Part shown: one piece after another, positions 58,130-64,000 of the stretch
Numbering within the stretch: position 1 is the stretch's first letter
Layout of the letters: each line of letters starts with the position of its first letter
DNA from: Girardinichthys multiradiatus
Taxonomy: Eukaryota > Chordata > Actinopteri > Cyprinodontiformes > Goodeidae
Direction: 5' to 3'
DNA: 64,000 nt
NCBI RefSeq assembly: GCF_021462225.1
Contig: NC_061794.1
Span: 15,703,784-15,767,783 of the forward strand
The notes under the pieces: model-generated
The model's input: only the letters and a program-made list of their open reading frames with translations
The model's database searches: none
What the model was told of the DNA's origin: nothing
Program-made: the position numbers and the translations under genes

Positions 58130-59655
58130 CAATTCAATTCAATTCAGTTTTATTTATATAGCGCCAATTCACAACACATGTTGTCTCAAGGCACTTCACA
58201 AGTCAGGTACATACATTCCAATTAATCCTAACAATTGAACAGTGCAGTCGGAGTTAGCTTTTTATTCAAATTGGATAAAACGTTTTTCTATCTAAGGAAA
58301 CCCAGCAGATTGCATCCAGTCAGTGACTTGCAGCATTCCCTCCTCCCGGATGAGCATGTAGAGACAGTGGACAGTCACTGGCGTTGACTTTGCAGCAATC
58401 CCTCATACTGAACATGCATGTAGCGACAGTGGAGAGGAAAAACTCCCTTTTAACAGGAAGAAACCTCCAGCAGAACCAGGCTCAGTGTGAGCGGCCATCT
58501 GCCACGACCGACCGGGGCTTTGAGAGAACAGAGCAGAGACACAAAAAGAACACAGAAGCACTGATCCTGAAGTACTTTCTATGGGAAGGAAAAGTAAATG
58601 TTAATGGATGTAGCTCCTTTAGTAGTTTCACCTAGAAAGAAAGAACAGATTAACCTTGAAAACTGGCTCAGAGTTTGAGTCTGAAAGAGAGCACATATAA
58701 TTAGTTACAGTAAAAGCTCAGTCAATTTCCATGTCTAGGAGAGAGAAAGGGTTAAACACTAAAAGACAGGGCTATGTGGATCATCGGTAGAGGGTGAGCT
58801 TTAAGTTGTTGCCAGCAGAAGCTCGGACGATTCCCCTCTCCAGAAAGGTGTCACAGGTAGACACAGAGTCAGGCCAGGTGTAGCTTCTAGGAAGAGAATA
58901 GAGAGAACAAAGTTAAAAGCTGAAATAACAGCAAATAATGCAAAATTGGAGAGTAGTGTGAGAATGTAGCGAAGAGGGTGAAAGTGGTCGTTATGTCCTC
59001 CAGCAGCCTAAGCCTATAGCAGCATAACTACAGAGATAGTTTCAGTTCAGATTATTTAGTTAAACGGCGCTTATTTACAACAATGTCGTCTCAAGGCAAC
59101 TCACAAAGGGTCCCACTGATGGTCATTGTTATATTAAAAACCACAAGGATTGGGAGACCTCTCTCTGTCAGACTGATTATAACCATTGGAAAAAAGAAGG
59201 GGTCACACAGGTAGCAGAAATGGAGGGTGTGTTTGCACCTCAACCATAACTGAGCCGGTTTAGGCTAAACCTGACTCCCCCTTATTCCAACCAACAGGGA
59301 GGGAAGAAGACGGAGGTAAAAAATAAGGAAGATAGCTCAGGATAAACTAAGCCACTCTAACTATAAGCTTTATCAAAAAGGAAAGTTTTAAGCCTAGCCT
59401 TAAAAGTAGACAGGGTGTCTGCCTCACGGACTAAAGCTGGGAGCTGGTTCCACATGAGAAGAGCCTGACAACTAAAGGATCTGCCTCCCATTCTACTTCT
59501 AGAGACTCTAGGAACCACCAGTAAACCTGCAGTCTGAGAACGAAGTGCTCTGTTAGGAACATATGGAACAATCAGATCTCTGATGTATGATGGAGCTAGA
59601 TCATTAAGGGCTTTATATGTGAGGAGGAGAATTTTAAATTATATTCTGGACTTAA
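58130..59655. repeat. Long dispersed fish repeat (TTTATTTATATAGCGCC type)
   Basis: It begins with CAATTCAATTCAATTCAG and TTTATTTATATAGCGCCAAT (about 58130-58170) and later contains CTGGGAGCTGGTTCCACATG and CTCTGATGTATGATGGAGC blocks (59430-59600), recalled from many teleost genomes. A related start (AAACGGCGCTTATTTACAAC, then TGTCGTCTCAAGGCAACTCA) recurs internally at about 59062-59105, suggesting a second, abutting or duplicated copy. No coding potential or clear terminal repeats. Family unassigned. Confidence 0.6.
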
Positions 59656-61473
59656 CAGATCCTACTAAAGCTTGACAAATTCATGACTTCCTTTGTTCTC
59701 ACAGCAATCGGCCTATTTGCAGTTTGGAGGTGGGTGGGCATCTCTCGAGGTTGCTGCCATATACCATGGGGAGCACAGCACCAACTGACTTTAAGGCCTT
59801 GCCACCAAGAGCATTACAATAACTTAATTGCAGCGCTACAAGCCAGTCTGCAAATACGTACCAATTGCATCAATGCATTGCATCATCAGATCCTCAGACT
59901 CAGATATGCTGCCACCACCATACTAATCCCAATGACCTCCCCATGGAAGGTTTGTGCAAGCTTCAAATAGCCAAGCTTCTATCACTATTTTTTCCTGATA
60001 CATCCTACAAGACCTCTTCCGGATCCTCCAAAACGTATACAGGTTTGAATGCTGTGGCGTATTGTGGTGTAAAGGATGCCTTGATAAAATATTTTACTGG
60101 ACAATCATCTGTACCAGACTCAGTTGGAGACCCCCTACCCCAAAGAGGCTCCTCAGAGAGCAATATCCCATCTGAAAATCTGTATTAGATTTGATTGATT
60201 GACTCCCACTGGAAGCTAAACAAAGGAATTAATTAGAAGAAAATTATTGTGCTGAATAAGTCACCCATTGGGTCCCAAAAGAACTTGAGTTCAATTAATT
60301 TCAATAAAATTAAAACATTTATAATGACTGAAACTTGAGTGCTGTTCCCATCTTGTAAGCTGCCTTAGATAAAGAAATGTCTGCTACATGACTGAACAGA
60401 GATTGGAATGATCAATGCTCTAACTCAGTGTAGGTCTTACTCATTAATTATCCACAGTCTGTGAGATGAGTTTTCAATCAGTATCAGTTATATCAGACCC
60501 ACATGCCCCCCCACATAATCTGCCTGGGTAAATTCTTTGCAGTGTAAACGTGTGTTTGAATAGTAACTCAAGTGTTTCTGCGATACACTATGACATATAG
60601 TAGAATTATGTGACACCTAAATACTCAGATGAATCCAAATTGCATGTAGAGAACTTTGCATTTTTCTTTTTTTACATGTCAATGCTAATCTCAAACAAAT
60701 CTCTACATTTGGTGTTTCTCTATAAGTTTGCTTGGGGGCCTGGGTATAACTGTGTGCAAGTATGGCTGCCTTTCTGTGTGTTTGTTTGAATTCTTGCCAG
60801 TGTGCAGCTGACTCCCACAATGCCGGCCCTGTTCTGCCCATTCCTATTTTACCCAAGCAACCCCTGCTTGGGCTCCACCATGCTCCAATTCATGCATATA
60901 TAATTGTTTATTTTGTGTGTTAGTCAGAAATGAATATCCTAATAATACCCCTTTGTAATCTCTTTTCTTTCATTTATTTGTTTAAATCCAGTTCCTTCCC
61001 TATAATCCCCTTGTTTATTTTTCAATTAGAGTCTTTCATTATACTTTAGACCAAAATAATTTTTTTAACAGTATTATTTAGCTACAGCCATTCTACACAG
61101 GGCAGACATAATCCAAAAAATGTGTTGTCGTACATCTTTATTCCATGCAGCATTGTGTAACCACCAAGACAAATTCCCAACAGCGTACACCAATGCTATT
61201 ATTAAGGAGCCCTTTACATTATTGTGCAGACTCACGAAAATATCTGGCTCTTTAGCTACTAAATGCACCACAAAGTTCTTAACTGTGTGAATGACTGGTA
61301 ATAAAGGCCAAACACCGTGTTGAAACTGCTGCATTTAAAAAAGCAGGAAAAAGCTGAAAAAGGAGGTAAATATGAACATTCTTGATCTCTTCAAATGCAA
61401 TCTCAGGTAAAAAGTTACAGAAGGACAGTATATAACACAATTAAAGTGTCTCTAATAGGTGCATCTATGCATC
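59656..61473. other. Unclassified stretch with overlapping open frames
   Basis: On the plus strand two frames are open in tandem with overlap: 59683-59970 (95 codons) and 59865-60188 (107 codons). The minus strand has an 86-codon frame at 61074-61334 rich in hydrophobic residues. None shows a motif I recognise, and no splice, promoter or terminal-repeat context ties them together. They may be remains of a retroelement or chance frames. Sequence from 60190 to 61070 holds nothing recognised. Confidence 0.3.
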
Positions 61474-62746
61474 TACAAGGGTTGGACAATGAAACTGAAA
61501 CACCAGTCATTTTAGTGTTGGAGGTTTAATGGCTAAATTGGACCAGCCTGGTAGCCAGTCTTCATTGATTGCACATTGCACCAGTAAGAGCAGAGTGTGA
61601 AGGTTCTATTAGCAGGGTAAGAGCACAGTTTTGCTCAAAATATTGAAATGCACACAACATTATGGGTGACATACCAGAGTTCAAAAGAGGACAAATTGTT
61701 GGTGCATGTCTTGCTGGCACATCTGTGACCAAGACAGCAAGTCTTTGTGATGTATCAAGAGCCACGGTATCCAGGGTAATGTCAGCATACCACCAAGAAG
61801 GACGAACCACATCCAACAGGATTAACTATGGACGCAAGAGGAAGCTGTCTGAAAGGGATGTTCGGGTGCTAACCCGGATTGTATCCAAAAAACATAAAAC
61901 CACGGCTGCCCAAATCACGGCAGAATTAAATGTTCACCTCAACTCTCCTGTTTCCACCAGAACTGTCCGTCGGGAGCTCCACAGGGTCAATATACACGGC
62001 CGGGCTGCTATAGCCAAACCTTTGGTCACTCATACCAATGCCAAACGTCGGTTTCAATGGTGCAAGGAGCGCAAATCTTGGGCTGTGGACAATGTGAAAC
62101 ATGTATTGTTCTCTGATGAGTCCACCTTTACTGTTTTCCCCACAGCCGGGAGAGTTACGGTGTGGAGAAGCCCCAAAGAAGCGTATCACCCAGACTGTTG
62201 CATGCCCAGAGTGAAGCATGGGGTTGGATCAGTGATGGTTTGGGCTGCCATATAATCGCATTCCCTTGGTCCAATACTTGTGCTAGATGGGCGCATCACT
62301 GCCAAGGACTTCCGAACCATTCTTGAGGATCATGTGCATCCAATGGTTCAAACATTGTATCCTGAAGGCGGTGCCCTGTATCAGGATGACAATGCACTAA
62401 TACACACAGCAAGACTGGTGAAAGATTGGTTTGATGAACATGAAAGTGAAGTTGAACATCTCCCATGGCCTGCACAGTCACCAGACCAAATATTATTGAG
62501 CCACTTTGGGGTGTTTTGGAGGAGCGAGTCAGGAAACATTTTCCTCCACCAGTATCACGTAGTGACCTGGCCACTATCCTGCAAGAAGAATGGCTTAAAA
62601 TCCCTCTGACCACTGTGCAGAACTTGTATATGTCATTCCCAAGACGAATTAACGCTGTATTGGCCGCAAAAGGAGGCCCTACACCATACTAATAAATTAT
62701 TGTGGTCTAAAACCAGGTGTTTCAGTTTCATTGTCCAACCCCTGTA
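61474..62746 (+). mobile_element. Tc1-like DD36E transposon, element D
   Basis: The element is 1,273 bp with TA at 61474-61475 and 62745-62746. Short inverted ends of about 30 bp: TACAAGGGTTGGACAATGAA on the left, and the right end is the complement of TACAGGGGTTGGACAATGAA. The transposase is on the plus strand and lightly damaged. It is the same family as element F (28268-31024) and supplies the uninterrupted reference for F's target site. The spacing matches the lineage I recall as Intruder (DD36E). Confidence 0.93.
61662..62692 (+). pseudogene. DD36E Tc1-like transposase with two lesions (element D)
   Basis: It starts MGDIPEFKRGQIVGACLAGT with the N-terminal helix-turn-helix (CDVSRATVSRVMSAYHQEG). 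First Asp in FSDESTF; second in YQDDNALIHTARL; Glu in NIIEPLW; ends AAKGGPTPY. Lesion 1: an in-frame TAA at 62253-62255 where element F reads TCA (Ser). Lesion 2: one base is missing at the SPD(L)N motif near 62487-62490, shifting the frame just before the catalytic Glu. Counting across the break as in element F gives 36 residues between second Asp and Glu. No full-length product is possible. Confidence 0.92.
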
Positions 62747-64000
62747 TGTTTGCAACATCAGCTGCACTGATACAGCACCACAGATACCTACTCCAAACAC
62801 TGTGCTAATGTTGAAATGAACACTGCTATTACTTATACCCATAAAATTACTCCTAAACTGTCAGTAATAATTCTAATGACTGTTATGCCATTTTTGTAGC
62901 AATTAATTTTTAAATTAACCCTAATACTGATGTTCTAGGAAGATATTTTGTCAGAAAAAGCAAGAAAATGTCACCAACAAGATGCAAACAAATAGCATTT
63001 TTGATACTTTAAAGTTTTATATACGAGGAAGCCATGTTGGATTTTATACTCAAGACAAAACTTCCACTTTGTTGTGTGTTCTTTTGATTTTCCTGACTTA
63101 GAGCCTGGAAACTCTGACTTCTGAGTAGTATTTAAGTGCACCATGAGCTCATCAAAGTTTACTTTTGTTCTGGTCCTCTTCTTCTATAGTGCCCTCCTCT
63201 TTAACACCCTTTTGTAAGTCTGTGACTCCTGCTAAATACTTAATTGTTCTTCTATGTTAAAGGAGAACGTGAAAGAAATTCACACCATCGAAGCTGTGAT
63301 TTTGTACCTAGTGACAGTGGTTTGGGATGTAATTAAAATTCACTTTAGGAGGCCTTCAAGCTGGAGAACAAAATGCAGCTTTACATAAGAGGCAAAGGGA
63401 GAGAAGAAGTCTGGGTTTTTCTAATGCTTCTTTACTGAAGTGTTTTACACACAGAGCAGAGCACAAACAGCCTCATGTGTGATTCTACAGCAGACAGTTA
63501 GTCACCAAAAGGAGGAAGGCATGCGTGATTGTGTGCATTCGGTTGCGGTCAACAACTGGAGTTTTGTTCCAGCCGTAATTCTTCATTCTGCCAGCACACA
63601 CACACTTAGTACACACCAAAGCAGCTGCATGTAAAACCCCTCTGATAAAATCTACACAAAGGAGACTTGTTAAACGGATGACCGTTACAGAGAAAAAGCA
63701 GCAGTGTGTGTGTGTTTTATGGTGTATGGTTGGTTTTTATGTACCCTTATATAAATATAGCTTTAAGACTCCCAAGGAGAACCTTTTGTCAGATCTTTAT
63801 TTACTGGAAAAACAGATAAAACAGATGAAGAAACTTGATTAGTTTAATTTTAAAACACTTTGAGTTAAGGAAAAGTAAAAGGTGTGACAAGAACAAGGCA
63901 CAACTGGTAGTGTCACAGTTTACTTTGTTAGTAGTCTTTCCTATCAAAATGATTGATAAAAATTGTAAAGGGATCTTTCAACTTGTGTTTTTTCTTTGCA
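62747..64000. other. Intronic sequence to window edge, nothing recognised
   Basis: AT-rich sequence continuing the host-gene intron. No gene, exon or element end was recognised before the window stops. Confidence 0.4.

Overview
This window is vertebrate nuclear DNA, almost certainly from a teleost fish. Coding sequence is sparse and spliced, introns are AT-rich, and the interspersed repeats are typical of fish: several Tc1/mariner lineages, hAT-like and other non-autonomous DNA elements, a tRNA-derived SINE, truncated LINEs and CA/GT microsatellites. The species cannot be named from the sequence. There are no operons, CRISPR arrays or other prokaryotic features.

Host gene. One protein-coding gene runs on the minus strand and leaves the window at both ends. 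Five internal exons are visible, in transcript order: 55729-55580 (50 codons), 7625-7563 (21 codons), 3768-3601 (56 codons), 2506-2353 (154 nt) and 1736-1169 (568 nt). All have AG acceptors and GT donors, and their phases agree across every junction. The joined product is a coiled-coil protein of the MTCL/SOGA family, closest from memory to MTCL2 (SOGA1), a microtubule-associated protein. The 21-codon exon is easily missed because it is so short.

Layout. From 1 to 7.6 kb lie four exons with ordinary introns and a decayed Tc1 remnant at the left edge. From 7.6 to 55.6 kb is one intron of about 48 kb that has collected mobile DNA. It holds four full-length copies of one DD34E Tc1-like transposon (17776-19347, 21847-23460, 28899-30512, 36388-37959), each with about 202-bp terminal inverted repeats, TA target duplications and an uninterrupted transposase frame. 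It also holds a DD38E Tc1-like element (23461-25027) directly abutting one DD34E copy, a DD36E element split by another DD34E copy (28268-31024), decayed Tc1/mariner fossils, a hAT-like element with an 8-bp target duplication, a SINE with a 16-bp target duplication, a nested pair of non-autonomous elements (39193-41110), and two LINE reverse-transcriptase fragments. From 55.7 to 64 kb is the next intron, with a LINE 3' fragment, a long interspersed repeat and a second, nearly complete DD36E element (61474-62746).

The transposons have no evident functional tie to the host gene. What the sequence does give is a relative history: DD36E before DD34E, shown by an insertion whose target site can be read exactly. 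It also shows a DD34E sublineage marked by a shared 42-bp in-frame deletion. I found no convincing new molecular system. The nearest to undescribed material is an unclassified stretch at about 59.66-61.36 kb.
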